The position numbers and the translations under genes are program-made. This document shows, piece by piece, positions 11,640-24,715 of a DNA stretch of 64,000 nucleotides. The stretch's first letter is position 1; each line of letters opens with the position of its first letter. Source of the DNA: Urechis unicinctus (lineage: Eukaryota; Annelida; Polychaeta; Xenopneusta; Urechidae); assembly GCA_034190875.2 (NCBI GenBank), contig CM067356.1, forward strand, positions 28,481,103 to 28,545,102, written 5' to 3'. The notes under the pieces were generated by a model. It saw only the letters and a list, made by a program, of their open reading frames with translations. It did no database searches and was not told the DNA's origin.

Positions 11640-12735
11640 TATAGCGCGTGTTTCAGGGAAGTTATCCTGTTCAAAGGCGCTTAAACAGGCCGTTAATTGT
11701 TATAGCACCGATTGAAAAGAAAGGTCTTGAGTGTGGATTTAAATGCATCAAGCGTATTTGAACGGCGTTCCACAAATTTAGTGCGGAATTATTAAACTCT
11801 TCGCGCCGTTTGAAGACATATTTGGAGATTTTGGGACTCGTAGAAGATACTTGTTTATTGATCGAAGACCCTATACAGGCTGGTATTCAGCAGTAAGTTC
11901 ATGTAGGTAGCTTAGCGCGGTTCTAATAACAGCCTTAAAGTTGAGTAGATGAATATTTTGTATAATGCGTTTTTCCACAGGAAACGTATGAAGGGTACGC
12001 ATGATGTGATGAATGTTATTCCCGTGCTTTCCTGTTGCAACAAGGCGGGCGGCAACATTTTGTGTGTGTTGCTGGTAAGCGATAAGGTAAGAATGGGCTC
12101 CTTACAGCAGCGAATTGTAGTATTCAAGCAGAGATGATATAAATCCGTGGACACGAATTTCAGTTGTGGATTAGTTCAGATACTTTCTTATGCTGCTGAT
12201 GAAAGAGAGATTGAGTTGACTTCGTTTGGTTTTCCTGTGAGTCCATCAGAACACCGAGTTTTCTGGCTGCCTCTGAAAAATAGAATTTAAGTTTTATCCT
12301 CATTCAGTTTTAGAAAATTGTTTGCGCTCCATGATTATCTGTCGGATGCATTCTTCTAATTTGGCTTGTGTATCATCCGCATATTTTTGCATAGGAGTAA
12401 ATAAAAAATAGATTTGGGTATCGTCAGCATATTGGTTGTATCGCTGACCTTGTTCATTTAAAAGATTCCTAAGTGGTTATAAGTACGCAGTAAATAATAA
12501 CACCACATGCTAGTTGGTTTGTTTCAGAATACCTGTTTTTATCACGGACTCGTTGTAAGCGGTGTGAGGCATTTTCCATTTGGGCCGAAACTGTCGGACA
12601 GGCGGCATAGCAGGATTTCATGATCGACAGTGTCAAAAGCTGCGCTGAGGTCAAGAAGCAGGAGAGCAACATCATGGTGCTGGTCAAAAGCACAATCAAT
12701 GTTATTATATACTCTGAGAAGTGCAGTCTCAACAC
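11640..12735 (-). mobile_element. LINE reverse transcriptase fragment (Jockey/CR1/Rex-like)
   Basis: On the minus strand, about 12,680 down to 11,640 shows non-LTR retrotransposon landmarks in order: [17 protein letters not shown] (RT palm), NNFLKLNEDKT, VSTDLYHL, a thumb-like stretch, and SNTLDAFKSTLKTFLFN near the C-terminus. Many stops and frame changes break it, and the catalytic FADD box is not readable. It is a 5'-truncated, dead copy. It explains much of the extra 4 kb in C1 between 9.2 and 13.2 kb compared with C2, so it probably inserted in C1 after C1 and C2 separated, or was lost from C2. Confidence 0.8.
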
Positions 12736-12849
12736 AATGGGCAGAAATATGTCAGATAAAATATCTTCTACGAAACGGACACTTCATCCACAACAGAGAA
12801 GCTTTGACTTGGATGATGACTGCGAATAAAGGTCAGCATTTTTAAATGT

Positions 12850-13189
12850 ATTTGGAAAATTACTAAACATTGCTATCTTCACATTAAGCGGACAGTTTTT
12901 CTATTTGCCTGACTAAGTATCAATTAAATCAAAATTCGAAAAAATGCGGTAGTGCTGTTCATAAGTTTCGTGAGTTTTAAATAAAATAGTATGTTTTCAA
13001 GCGACGTGGCGACTTCTAAGGATTCCGTTTTTAACGTCAATAGAAACGTAGAAAACATTTCCTACGTAGTAAGGTAATTGGGTATGACCGAAATATTGAT
13101 ATAACTTGTTAAGGCGGTGGACGACAGTTTATCACTGTACAAAGTGACGCGATGCATAAATAGACATGTTGCCATCAGCAGGAACCAGA
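12850..13189. other. No gene recognised
   Basis: AT-rich sequence between the LINE fragment and the inverted-repeat arm. No open frame of note. Confidence 0.4.
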
Positions 13190-14330
13190 ATTCCAGAACT
13201 TTACATATGTGCTCAGAATTCAATACATGCCAGCTTCCAAATTAATTTACTGAACACATAATCAAACCATGGTGGCAGGTCCATACAAGCTACGGATGAG
13301 GTTTGGCGATTGGTTACATCAATACAAATTGAACACTTATAATCACATGTATTGCATAACCATTCAGATTTGTATTTTGCGTTTTGCATATACATCGAAA
13401 GTTTGTGATTTTCATCAAAGGTAACCACGACTTTGAGGAGCACATGCATGCATTGCAGATTAACAACCAGAGAACCAAAATACATATGATACGCTAGTAT
13501 TGCAAAATATGTATGGTGCGTATAGGGACCAGACGCTTGAATGTAATTCCATGTGTTTCCTATTCCATGTAAACATGTATTCAGTAACTGATGGTGTGGC
13601 ATAACACATTTGGTTTATATCAACTCTGAATGTATTACCCCAACTTGCAATAGATGCACCCTATCGTAACACGACGGAAAGCATGCGTAGACTGTGCAAA
13701 CTGTGTGCAAATTGTGTAAACTTATGGATTGACGGGTAAAACGCACCCAACCCCATTTTGAAGCTCAATTCCCGTAGCTGAGTGACAGCCAATTTTGTCG
13801 GGTCTCGAAGGTCATGTAATATAGCTGTCATTTATCGTTCAATGGTCTGTGTGATTAGGCAGCGTCCTTAATTTACTTGAAGTGCATGCCTTATTGGTGA
13901 ATTTTGATACACTTCATGTAGGCACGACGACCTCCATTGATTGCTTTTATAGCAATTGTGGTTCTGGTATGAGTAAGTGAATGTCGATGTTGGTGTTACT
14001 TGCGGCTGGATCATTTGACGGGATTAAACTAAACTTGTGTAGATCTTTTTAAAAGCAACCTCTCTTCCAAAGCATGTATAAGACTAATCGCTCGCCCAGC
14101 TAAAAGTGAATACCATACTGAGTGGTTTGCGGAGATAATCAGATCATCGAGTGATTTCAACGTGGTTTACTAAATTTATGCAACTATTTCGAAGTGAATG
14201 GTTATTCAGAAATAAACTCGCGGAATTAATTAGCTCAGTAAAACTGACGTGAAATCCATATAGCAACATCTATACACTTCGGTCACGACTGGGGTACTGT
14301 TAGAACACATTAAAAGTACCCAGTGCTATA
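13190..14330. repeat. Inner arm 1 of large inverted repeat (pairs with 15,960-16,985)
   Basis: This is the reverse complement of 15,960-16,985. Landmarks at both ends of the arms match, for example ACATTAAAAGTACC at about 14,310 against GGTACTTTTAATGT at about 15,974. The arms differ by many substitutions and small indels (roughly 80-85% by eye). The 1.6-kb spacer between them is unique. Confidence 0.8.
13213..13602 (-). CDS. 129-codon open frame, cysteine-bearing, unknown
   Basis: The longest non-repetitive frame in C1 apart from the PAN-like gene. Its C-terminal half has FDENHKLSMYMQNAKYK, then EWLCNTCDYKCSIC (C-x2-C-x3-C-x2-C). The inverted partner in C2 (16,875-17,108 +) keeps FDENHKPLMYLQNA and FCNACDYYC but diverges after that. 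The exon at 30,089-30,283 carries similar pieces (NWLRCNTC and LLLDENRHQ), which suggests a dispersed module family. There is no signal peptide. The proposed start may be internal to an exon, since acceptor-like CCATCAG lies near its beginning. Confidence 0.4.
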   Translation of the reverse strand: MPHHQLLNTCLHGIGNTWNYIQASGPYTHHTYFAILAYHMYFGSLVVNLQCMHVLLKVVVTFDENHKLSMYMQNAKYKSEWLCNTCDYKCSICIDVTNRQTSSVACMDLPPWFDYVFSKLIWKLACIEF

Positions 14331-15573
14331 GCTTTCAGGCTGCTGAAATAAATGCCAGATCGCTCAGTATTCCTCAGTATTTCATATATTGTGTTAAGGT
14401 TTTGTAACACGTTAGCACTAAATCGAGTCTTGGCTAAGCAAAAAATGGCTAAGCCAAAAATGGATGTACGTAGGACAGTTTGCGTGAGCAATGTGGCTTA
14501 GTCAGTGTCATTCATTAGTTGAGCGACATGACGTTATGTTATTGTCTGCCACCAGCTTTTTAGTCCCTTGAGCTAATGTTCGCGCATCTGTAATGCGTGT
14601 CAGAGCTCCACAACAGTGATATAACGGTAGAGTAGTGCGGGATGCTTAATGTAAACTGTGACCATATGATCCTTGGTGCGCAAAAGTGCCGAGAATATTC
14701 GCTGACAGTACAAGTCATAGCAATAAATGTGAGAGCGAGGGTCCTGTCTTTAGCAAGATTTTACTATATGTGCGTTTCCACAGTTTATGTTATCAGGTGA
14801 TTCAAGCGTGATGTGTGCGGTCAGGTCCATTGAAATGTGTGTCAATTTATAAGCTCCTCACACGGTTCCCCTATAGCGTATTATTGGCAATGTTCGGCGG
14901 CATTATGTTGTGCATGGATGCAAGTTTACTCTTATAAATTCGCTCCCCATAGATTGGTGGAGCGATACCGACCTAGTGTGTACATATGTTGTGCGTCGTT
15001 AGTGTTAAATGAAGTAAGCTCCTCACACGAATATATACACATAACAAATGGATACAATTAACACAATTAACCGGACGGCTAATTTATGTTTCTCTGTGCC
15101 AAAGCACTTCAATCACGTGATGAATCTTAATTCATGCCTAGACGCTTCATCGAATTTGCTCAACTACAGCGATAAAAGTTTATGCAGGTAATGAAAGTGC
15201 AGCAGCGCCACTCTCTATTCACCATTAGTTTGGACTACATGTGTAGCCAGCATGAATAAAAACTGCGATCTCACCATTCATGATCTGTTCATGTAATTTA
15301 TTCGTAGAGCAGCAATTTCACTGTCTTTACACATTAGCTAGTATACACTAGCATTAAGGACCAAGGCACGTAAACGCTAATCCACATGATTTGCAGCAAA
15401 CACGAATGGACTTGGAAAAGTGTCACGTTAAGTTTGTCAATATTTGAGCTCTGCTGGCATGGAAGTCTGAAACATGGTTCGGAACTCGCAACAAAGCGAA
15501 ATCGCTAGCAACCAATGCAAATTTGTATCTCCAAGAACATTATCCCAGACGAAGCAGTCATTGAAATATGCAG
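14331..15573. other. Inverted-repeat spacer, left part
   Basis: Unique DNA between the inverted arms. It holds a few open frames of 60-75 codons without splice support. Nothing is recognisable. Confidence 0.4.
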
Positions 15574-15705
15574 CCTACCATAGTAAATTGCGTTAACTTT
15601 CTCGATATAATATCTTCTCCGGCATCTGTACCAGCAATGCATACCAGGTTCGATTTCAATTCAACCTGTTACTTGGATACGGATCAGTGTAAAATATTAT
15701 ATGCT
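15574..15705 (+). CDS. Candidate extracellular exon (44 codons)
   Basis: It is bounded by acceptor AAATATGCAG and the consensus donor GCT|GTAAGT, phase 0 to 0. The peptide runs from PTIVNCVNFLDII to STCYLDTDQCKILYA, has three cysteines and an N-S-T site, and looks like an extracellular fragment. The frame stays open past the donor to 15,780. It sits in the unique spacer between the inverted arms, so no paralogue can be compared. Confidence 0.4.
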
Positions 15706-15959
15706 GTAAGTAATGGCGTACAGCAACTTGGATTTTACAATGGATACTATACGTCATCTGGCACTTACAGAGAGGAATGATACGTCATCTGGTCGGACTA
15801 AAAACCCATAGAATAACATAACGTCATGTCGCTTAACATGTGTCATGAATGACACTGTCTAAGCCTCATTGCTCACACATACTGTCCTGCTTACATTTAT
15901 TTTTGCACCCTCACCAAGCTTGGCCAAGACTCGGTGAATGGTGGCCTGGATAAACAGTG

Positions 15960-16985
15960 CTGACGTGGTCCAAGGTACTTTTAATGTGTTCTAACCATAC
16001 CCCGGACTCGACCAAAGTGTGTAGATGTTGCTATCTTCGTTTCAAGTCAGTATTAATGAGCTAATTAATTACGCGGTTTCAATTCTCAATAAATATTTAC
16101 TAAGAAATAGTTGCATAAATTTAGTAATCCACATTAAAATCATTCGATGATCTGGATATCTCCACCAGCAATTTGTATGGTATTTATTTTTACCTGCGCG
16201 AGCGATTTGTCTAATACATGCTTTGGAAGAGTGGATGCTTTTTAAAAGATCTACGCAAGTTTAGCTAAATCCCGTCAATGATCCAGCCACTAGACATACC
16301 AACACTGACATTCACTTTCTCATACCAGAACCGCTATTGCTATACAATCTTTCAAGTGAGGTCGTCGTGCCTACATGAAGTGTAATGAAAATTCACCAAT
16401 ATGGCATTCACGTAAAGCTAGTTAAGGACGCTGTCTATTCGTACAGACCACTGAACGATATATGACAGCTATATTACACGACCTTCAAGACCCGACAAAA
16501 TTGGCTGTTACTCAGTTACGGGAATTCGAGCTTCAAAATGGGACTAGGCGCTTTATACCCTTCAATCCATAAGTGGTGACAATTTGCACAGTCTACGCAT
16601 GCCTTCCGTTGTTATACGATAGGGTGCAACCATCGCAAGTTGTTTGTATAATACATTCAGAGCTGAATATGATATGCCACACCATCAGTTACTGAACACA
16701 TGTTTGCATGGAAAAAAACAACCCAGGTATTACATTCAATCTTCTGCTCACTATATGCGCCGTATATATTTTGCCATACCTGCGTATCATATGTAGTTTG
16801 GATCTCTGGGTGCAAATCTGCTATGCCTGCATGTGCCTCACCAAATTCGCTATATAGGTTTGTGTTAAGAAATATTGGTTATCTTTGATGAAAATCACAA
16901 ACCTTTGATGTATTTGCAAAATGCGACAAACAAATGTGAATGGTTCTGCAATGCATGTGATTATTACTGTTGGCGCTCATTTTGC
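15960..16985. repeat. Inner arm 2 of large inverted repeat
   Basis: Partner of 13,190-14,330, and the start of copy C2. It keeps the module FDENHK...CNACDYYC on the plus strand near 16,880-16,980 in an altered frame that runs into low-complexity Leu codons, so it is probably decayed. Confidence 0.8.
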
Positions 16986-17504
16986 ATAGATTTAACCAAT
17001 GCCTTAGGAGTGGGAGTACTTTTATTATTGTTAAAAAAAATTTCGTCCTACTGCAATCACTGTTGTTTGCTGACACATGGTTTCCTGCACTTTCTTTACA
17101 GATACTAAAATGGATACATTTATGCAGGTTGAAAACCGAACTTTGAAATCAGTTACAGAATAGGTGTATATAATGCTGCGTTTTGGCTGTACAAATATAC
17201 ATAGCTCTGTTGCAAAAAAAAGCAGCAGGTAAGGTAGACAATATGGCAGTTATGTCAACGATGTGTTATATCATTAAGGTCAGGGTTTGGCAATAATAGC
17301 ATTTGTAGTTAAAATTCAAATGATCACTAAGAACCAAACTACTCACACATCATCCAGAAGATAGGGTAGATGTTAAACTGAGAGAATGTCATATTGTTTA
17401 AATCAACAATTCACCTTTTCTGGCATTTGGCACACTTGTACAGATAAAGCTCGTCATCTAATACATCTGGCATCAACGTTCAAACGTTGACTTCCACTAT
17501 ACGG
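16986..17504. other. No gene recognised
   Basis: This short stretch occupies the position that in C1 is expanded to 4 kb. No splice-bounded frame was found. Confidence 0.35.
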
Positions 17505-18930
17505 CTATGCTATTCATACATCTCATTATGATGGGCGACTGCATTGTTCGTTGATTGTATTAAAGGGCAAGTAATTGCTAAAATATGAATTTTCGGGATC
17601 ACACAGAACGCGATTTTCTTATCAATAACTTGCAGGGTTTTTTTCTGTACGACACTTAGTAAACAAGTAATAAGCAAAAACAAACAACACATTCCGGAAC
17701 TTCCCGACCACACGCCGAAGATGAACGAAGGCGCTGTGACGTCATATGTCACCAGAAGATGTTGCCACGGACACCGTTTTTATTTGCGAACTAGCTGTCG
17801 CACTGATTTATCGCTATTTACAGACACTCTGCAGCGTTTTTTGATCCATGGTTTCTTGAGAATCTGTAAGTATATTCACCCTTACATTTCACCTGTGAAA
17901 GTCAAGATAGAATTAATAAGTTATAAGTTGCGGTATATGATGTACACGATGACGGTATAAAATACAATTATGCTCACACCTACCACACGTCACAAACTCA
18001 AGTGCCAAAGGCCGCCGTTTTTTGCGCATATGCCAAAACGCTCCAAAAAATCGAGGTAAATGTTTAAAAAAGCCTACGAAATGACATCAATGGACGAAAA
18101 GATTATCGGAAACGTCTTTCACGGACTGATATACACCTGATAAAAAAATCGATTAGGGAGTCGTTACTTGCACTTTGCACTTAACCTTGTTGTACTTTGA
18201 AGTCATCCTGATATTTCACTTGCAGTACCATATTATGAAAATCTTCCAATCTGCGCTGTCGCACTATATCTAAATTTTGATTATTTCGAAATGCACTGGT
18301 AGCGTATTGCATTTGATTGAGTATCAAAGACTTAAAAGTTTTTTGGCGACGCTGCCACATTATATAACGGTAAGTCAATTTAATTGATTTGCCTACGGCC
18401 GTTTTACCTATGGTTTTGAATACTTTTCTCTCTATTTTCATTTAGTTCGCAACAATAAAACTGCCATCGGAACTAAGTTTAGTATGCTCATTTGCCTCAT
18501 CAGGTTTTCCTACGCTCTTGCCTTCCTCTTCCTTGCCGCTTTAATAGATAATATTTCAGTTTTCAGGTAGAATCCCAATAAAACTGATGTGAAGTCCCAA
18601 TTGATTTGTTATTTTGAAGCTGCGGATAGGTACGAGGAGCAGCTACAAACAAGACAGCACTACACTTATGTACAAAAGGCCAACGGTTTGTAAATAATAT
18701 TTCCGCTTCTTGTTTTATCTGATGTTGCGTATCTTATAACTACTATGCTTAACAAAGCTCGTATCTTTAGACTTAAAACTGACTGTGCTATGCTATGATG
18801 GATATATTGCTAGACATGTATGAACCTTCGTAGGCCACCAAATCACACATTACCCTTTATGGCTGTCTCGTAGCAACTTAACTATCAACCACCAACCAGA
18901 TATTTGCACGATAATTAGGCGTTTGGGGCA
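17505..18930. repeat. C2 segment corresponding to C1 5.3-9.26 kb, with deletions
   Basis: It joins sequence matching C1 about 8,915 directly to sequence matching C1 about 6,690 (junction near 17,930). It then lacks about 90 bp inside the membrane-anchor exon and about 205 bp covering the preceding cysteine exon, compared with C3 42,214-42,785. The two-exon membrane tail is therefore destroyed in C2. An 86-codon basic frame (18,181-18,441, minus, starting MKIERKVFKTIGK) is open here. No function is recognised. Confidence 0.65.
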
Positions 18931-19110
18931 TATTCTATGTCTTCAAAGCCTTAATTAACGTAGATGACGCATTGTGCTTCAATTCAATTGTATGTTCTGT
19001 GTCTCCAAAGGCTTAATTAACGTAGATGATGCTTTGTGCTTCAATTCAATTGCATGTTCAGTGTCTCCAAATCCTTAATTAACGTAGATGACGCATTGTG
19101 CTTCAATTCT
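18928..19110. repeat. 62-bp minisatellite, about 3 units (C2)
   Basis: The unit contains TTAATTAACGTAGATGA, then TTGTGCTTCAATTCAATTG and TGTCTCCAAAG. Successive TTAATTAA starts are 62 bp apart (18,951, 19,013, 19,075). The C3 array at 44,358-44,665 has about five units. Confidence 0.9.
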
Positions 19111-19429
19111 TATTATCAAAGACACTCATTCTTGTAGTTGGCTCTCCAAACAGTTAGTAGTACTAAAGACGCACTACTAGCCTACATGGGTCGAATATTA
19201 AACCACAAACAATGTCATTGTGTTTCAATGGTTTTTGAAAAACAAATCAGTTTTCGCTTTTTAGAGCACTAGATCATCTGGTTTGTCGTTCATAGGCCAT
19301 ATCAGCGCTGCGCAGAGGTTTTGGATTTGTTGGTGCACTGTATATACCCAGCATTTGTTTGCTTACAAAAGCATGCAATGGTAAAAGAAGTGCTTGACTA
19401 GTAAGACAAAGATAACAAAACAGTGTCAG

Positions 19430-19605
19430 GCATTTTCACCCACCTCTCTCTTCCTCTCATTATGCGAAACATATGTCATATGTGGCTTAAACGGGTGACA
19501 TTGAGAAATGACCAGTCAGCGCAGCATAATCACAATGATCAATCGAATGTACCAGTATGTTACAGTGTGATAATTTATGCTTGGTGTAACTTCAAACAAA
19601 ACACT
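19430..19605 (+). CDS. Candidate exon conserved in C2 and C3
   Basis: Acceptor AACAGTGTCAG, donor AACACT|GTGAGT, phase 1 to 0, 58 codons. The peptide includes IFTHLSLPLIMRNICHMW and VPVCYSVIIYAWCNFKQN, with three cysteines and alternating hydrophobic strands. The C3 copy (44,988-45,163) keeps the frame with a few replacements and a GTGCGT donor. C1 lacks the region. The pattern resembles a beta-sandwich fragment, but no family is recognised. Confidence 0.4.
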
Positions 19606-19719
19606 GTGAGTTTACAAATTAGAATGAACTTTTGGGATAAATACTATGAAAAGGTGCTATGTAGAAACTTAGACCTCGGCCCACGCAGGTCACATATCCA
19701 ATGAAAGCACAATCGTGAT

Positions 19720-20860
19720 TGCCGATTGTTGAACCAGAGCAGCAGTACACAAAATGACTTTAAGAAAACATACATGACACGATAAGGCGGTTAACCAGTT
19801 TGCATAGCTTTAGCAATTCGTTTTTCCTTCTGTAGCGTTCGCAAATAAAGTCCCTGTCAACTCGATGTCGAGCTGAAAATAGGCAGGCATACATCGAAAA
19901 CCCTATAAAAATAACACAATAATTCATAATGGCGTGGTGCTATTAGAGACCCACCACTAGTCCTAAATAGCAGCTGTCGTTTATTTCTTTTTGTGTTTTC
20001 TGAGTCGACGAAAAGCCATAATTCCTCACCCCTTTACTACAGCTCGCCTATAATAATATCGGATGAAGCAGCTGTGCTATGTCCTTGGTTGCCCTTTGGG
20101 TGCACCATAATTTATAGTTTAGTCTGACTATGCTGTAAAAGCGAAGATTGGTTGCAACTAGCTTCCCTAGACGTGTTTTCATGCTAATCATGCATTAAGT
20201 TCTTCATCCTTATCGTAAACATGACGTGTAAACTCATCTAAAGCCTCATTTGATCAACTGTAAAGCAACAACGACTTATTTAGAACTAAGTTTGCCACCA
20301 CATTAGCCGTCCATTGCATGGTGTGGTGATCTGCGACACGCTTTTGAGATTGTTGATGAGGGAACACGACATCCAGGAGTAGGGTTTGGAAGAAACTTAA
20401 ACCTTATTGTTCACTCTGACTTTAGAATGTAAGATGGAGCTTAGCCTAAATGATGGGGAGAGAAGTTTCGAGCTTGGTGGCCAAGAACAAAATAATTTAT
20501 AGAGGTCAAAGTGATTCCCTCAACGCTATCCAAATTCTAATGGAACTTGCAGTTGCCTGGTTAGAAGATGGGCGTAGCCATAAGGGGTGGGGAACAGCAG
20601 GTGACACGTACGTCACCCATGGGCATGACTGAGAGGGGCACGTCATGATGAATGGCAAGGTTGTGGCATAATGTACTTTTTTCACTCAACACAGCCTTTC
20701 AATTTTGTTTACGCTAAATAGCATAGACAATAATCAAGCAACCCTTTGCAAGGCATACCTAAATACTTAACGGATTTTTTCTGTCCTTGTCGAAATAGAG
20801 CAAAACAAAGATGAAATCAAAGGGACACTGGTACGATATATTGTAACATGTTCATTGCGT
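19720..20860. other. C2/C3-shared sequence, no gene seen
   Basis: Matches 45,280-46,440 in C3 closely and is missing from C1. A 60-codon frame (20,450-20,632) is not supported by splice sites and differs in C3. Confidence 0.4.
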
Positions 20861-21149
20861 TACATAGTATGATATATTTTATCATGCACATTACGCACGG
20901 TGGTATCATATTTTTCTTTGATTATGCATATTGCGTAACGCGTTTCAAAGAGGACAGCTTCATTACGCATACAATTCAATATTTGATACATATGGGTACA
21001 GTTGTGTGGCACATGTAACAGCAGTGGTTTTCTATTGCAACGAAGCCGACAGAAGATGAAGGAAATTACAAAGCTTTAGCAATTATGCATTTGATCATGT
21101 ATTTATGTATATAGAATGTATCTGAGTCTGATATCAGCCTCTGAATATA

Positions 21150-22282
21150 TTATACCAGCAATTCTATGTCAACAGAGATCGATGCAGATCGATTGACCAC
21201 GCCACAGCTAGCATCTATAGATATAGCGGCACCTTCCGTATGTTCCCGTGGTGCCTTCAAGCAGGCTTTACCAAAGAAGTATCGTCGGCGGTTGTACGAC
21301 ACTGCCCCATTGCTATTCTCGTAGTAAAGAAGCAATTTATCACCTCTCACACCGATCAGATCTCCATCATCCAACACCAGAGGCTCAGCAAGTGGCTGCA
21401 CAATACATGGTATTGATTAGCATATGTCCTGCAAGTAAATATACTGTTCTCTAATAACAACCATTTATGATGCATTTCCCACCTGTTGGAATACTCCCGC
21501 CCTAACGTACAGAGACGCTTCATCCACTTGGTTTACTACCATGCTTTTAGCTTCAGATCGCCGCCAGATGCTCAAAGTGACAGCACCAGAGGTATTTGAG
21601 TAACCGCCGATACTTGCTATAGCGCATTTCGGCATTGGCCTACCGATGAAAATGTTCAGCCAATTAGATCCTAGATAATTTAGTTTCTTAGATGGCGCAA
21701 AAAGCATGGTAATGTTCCCTGCAAAAAGATTGATTGAAAATGTAATCAATTGCATTACATAGCGACGCATGCTGTGGGTCATTGCTGATCAACCGTCAAC
21801 GACATGGACTAATTAGTGATTTATAAATAGCCGCAGGATGAGGGCAATGATACCCCCTACTCCATATTTGAATCCGGACATGTTTAGACCTACTTTTGAC
21901 AGCCCAGTACATCCCTTCTTCACTCGTCCACTTGTGGTGAATATGCGTCAACAGATGACACGTCAATTTCATGCAAGAACCACGTGATCGCTTCGCGTGT
22001 ACGGCCAGACAGTGGCCATTGTAAGTATCACATTTTCTGGTGCACGCTTCCAGCCCCGTCACGGTAAACTTCGCCAAAGGGGCAGCTTCTTTGGACGGCA
22101 TCGTGTGTGGATATATTTCCCAGGCGGATGCTCCAAGAACCACAGTCAATGCTAGCGACAGAGAGATTAGCTTATATATATATTAGAAATCATCCAAACA
22201 TTGAACGATATGAGCGTTCGAACCAAAGAAGTTGAATGATTACAGCTTTCGTGTGCTACAAACCTAGTATATATATCGTCAT
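21150..22282 (-). CDS. Secreted PAN/Apple-like protein, paralogue 2 (four exons)
   Basis: Exons on the minus strand: 22282-22264, 22151-21894, 21718-21483 and 21395-21150. Introns are 112, 175 and 87 bp. Donors are GTTTGT, GTAGGT and GTGGGA, with AG acceptors at the same positions as in paralogue 1. The open product is again 252 residues, with the same signal peptide, all eight cysteines and the three glycosylation sites kept. By hand count it differs from paralogue 1 at about 21 residues and from paralogue 3 at about 8. The change at residues 198-200 (Ser-Thr-Tyr to Asn-Ser-Asn) is shared with paralogue 3. No stop or frame change was found, so it is probably functional. It is transcribed away from the AT array at 22.7 kb, as are the other copies from theirs. 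Confidence 0.8.
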
Positions 22283-22349
22283 TATCCACGTATTCACTTT
22301 TCTAGCTTCGTACTGATGACATGCCATTACTGTGTGCTAGCAGCGGCTG

Positions 22350-22355
22350 TATATA
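22350..22355 (-). promoter_or_regulatory. Possible TATA box of paralogue 2
   Basis: TATATA about 68 bp upstream of the proposed start codon, at the position aligned with TATAAAG in paralogue 1. Confidence 0.3.
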
Positions 22356-22372
22356 GTCAAGTGTAACAGGTA

Positions 22373-22670
22373 TTAGCGCATTTGTTTGATATGCCGCCTT
22401 TGATGCATCTTTCTACATCGAGTGGGGGCTGGTGTGAATAGGAAATGCCGCCAGGGCTTAACAACGCTGCTGAATAATTGGTTTGAGCTCAATTGTGTTG
22501 CATTTCCCTTACTAAAACATTCAACACCTTGGATGCAATCGTCTAATCCGGGAAGCAAAGGAATATCGATTGGTAAATCGACACAAAGCAAAGTCAGTAT
22601 GCTGTCAAAAAAAAGGCTGGCTTCGTTTATAAGAATAATACAACGGGCATTGAGCTAGTCGACCTACACG
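22373..22670. other. Conserved upstream block, copy C2
   Basis: Inverted equivalent of 3,250-3,600. Open frames occur on both strands: 72 codons on the minus strand and 78 on the plus strand. Phrases GLTTLLNN and KGISIGKS are kept on the plus strand. The product is unknown. Confidence 0.4.
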
Positions 22671-22690
22671 ATTAAGTAGCAACTTTCCTA

Positions 22691-23690
<1,000 letters not shown>

Positions 23691-24062
23691 GGATGATGCA
23701 TATTGTTGTTCTGTCAATTAATGTAAATAGTACTTCTTAGTACAGCCTCTAGTCAGAACAGCACGAGACTATCAATTGATACGTTTAGTGTTTCCTGTCA
23801 GTTCGTCTTGCCCAGTCAACATATCAGCATTAAGCGCGATGGTAATTATGCGAACCAAAGCTACTTGTTCACAAGGTTCCGAATAGAATCACATATCAAT
23901 AAAATATATATGCAACGAAAGTTAATGTGATAAATGTATCAGGGGTTGGGTTATTCATAGACACGACAATGGAGGGAACCATGCTGTATAATAACAAGTT
24001 CGAATTGACTGGGAAGTGAAATATATAACCATCAGTCTCATAGCTATTTTTGGAAAGAAAAT
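23691..24062. other. Unique flank between AT arrays (C2)
   Basis: Matches 49,260-49,640 in C3 almost exactly and, inverted, the twice-present flank at 2,250-2,690 in C1. No coding frame. Confidence 0.5.
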
Positions 24063-24097
<35 letters not shown>

Positions 24098-24250
24098 TAT
24101 ATAAGTGTATATTTAATTATATATATAGATATATAAATTTATATCTATATATATATATATATATATATTTCTATATATTTATATATATATATATATGTGC
24201 GTGTATAAATGAATAAATATATATTTATATATATAAATATATATTTATAT
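24063..24250. repeat. (AT)n microsatellite (C2)
   Basis: A second AT array. In C3 the same place has grown to two arrays (49,660-50,275 and 50,395-50,755), about 1 kb longer in total. Confidence 0.9.
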
Positions 24251-24577
24251 TTTCATAATATCTGAATCAAACATATCGAATTACATGAAAGTACATTTCG
24301 TAACATTTAAACACATATTTAAGCAAGACTCCGTGTTCAATTCTCAGTCGCAACACGGTAAAATCGAGGATCACTTGCAATGTCCGTGGCTATATTTAAA
24401 TGTAAGGAGGCTCTTTAGGATGTTGTAAAATGGCGAAAACATGGGCATCGTAAAATGCTACTTGAGTATCTGATTTGATTTGAGTACATTATTATTAGCT
24501 AAATAATTATCCCTGAAATGCCTGGCTGGTGCCAAGCAGCTGATTTCTGACAATGCTTTTCAAATCTACCATATCAG

Positions 24578-24715
24578 CTTTCTGGCCTAATCTATTTTGG
24601 GGACAGCAAGTTATCTATCAATTTTACGCAATGCAATTTCAAAGTGACTGTCTCAAAGGTCACCAAGTTCGAAAAGCACGATTGCCCACGCACAATGACA
24701 GCCGATCAGGCTTAA
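24578..24715 (+). CDS. Candidate terminal exon, beta-rich cysteine peptide (C2)
   Basis: After acceptor TACCATATCAG the frame runs 45 codons to a stop. The peptide has the look of an extracellular beta-sandwich edge: LSGLIYFGDSKLSINFTQC, then KVTVSKVTKFEKHDC, with an N-F-T glycosylation site. C3 (51,118-51,255) keeps it with one replacement. A longer frame overlaps it in another phase (24,553-24,780; 118 codons in C3), but that frame is less protein-like and differs in length between copies. Upstream exons were not identified. Confidence 0.4.
   Translation, partial: LSGLIYFGDSKLSINFTQCNFKVTVSKVTKFEKHDCPRTMTADQA

Noticed and set aside
12620-12845. Plus-strand frames of about 70 codons in the 12.6-kb region
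   Set aside because: They are antisense shadows of the LINE RT block [17 protein letters not shown] on the minus strand.
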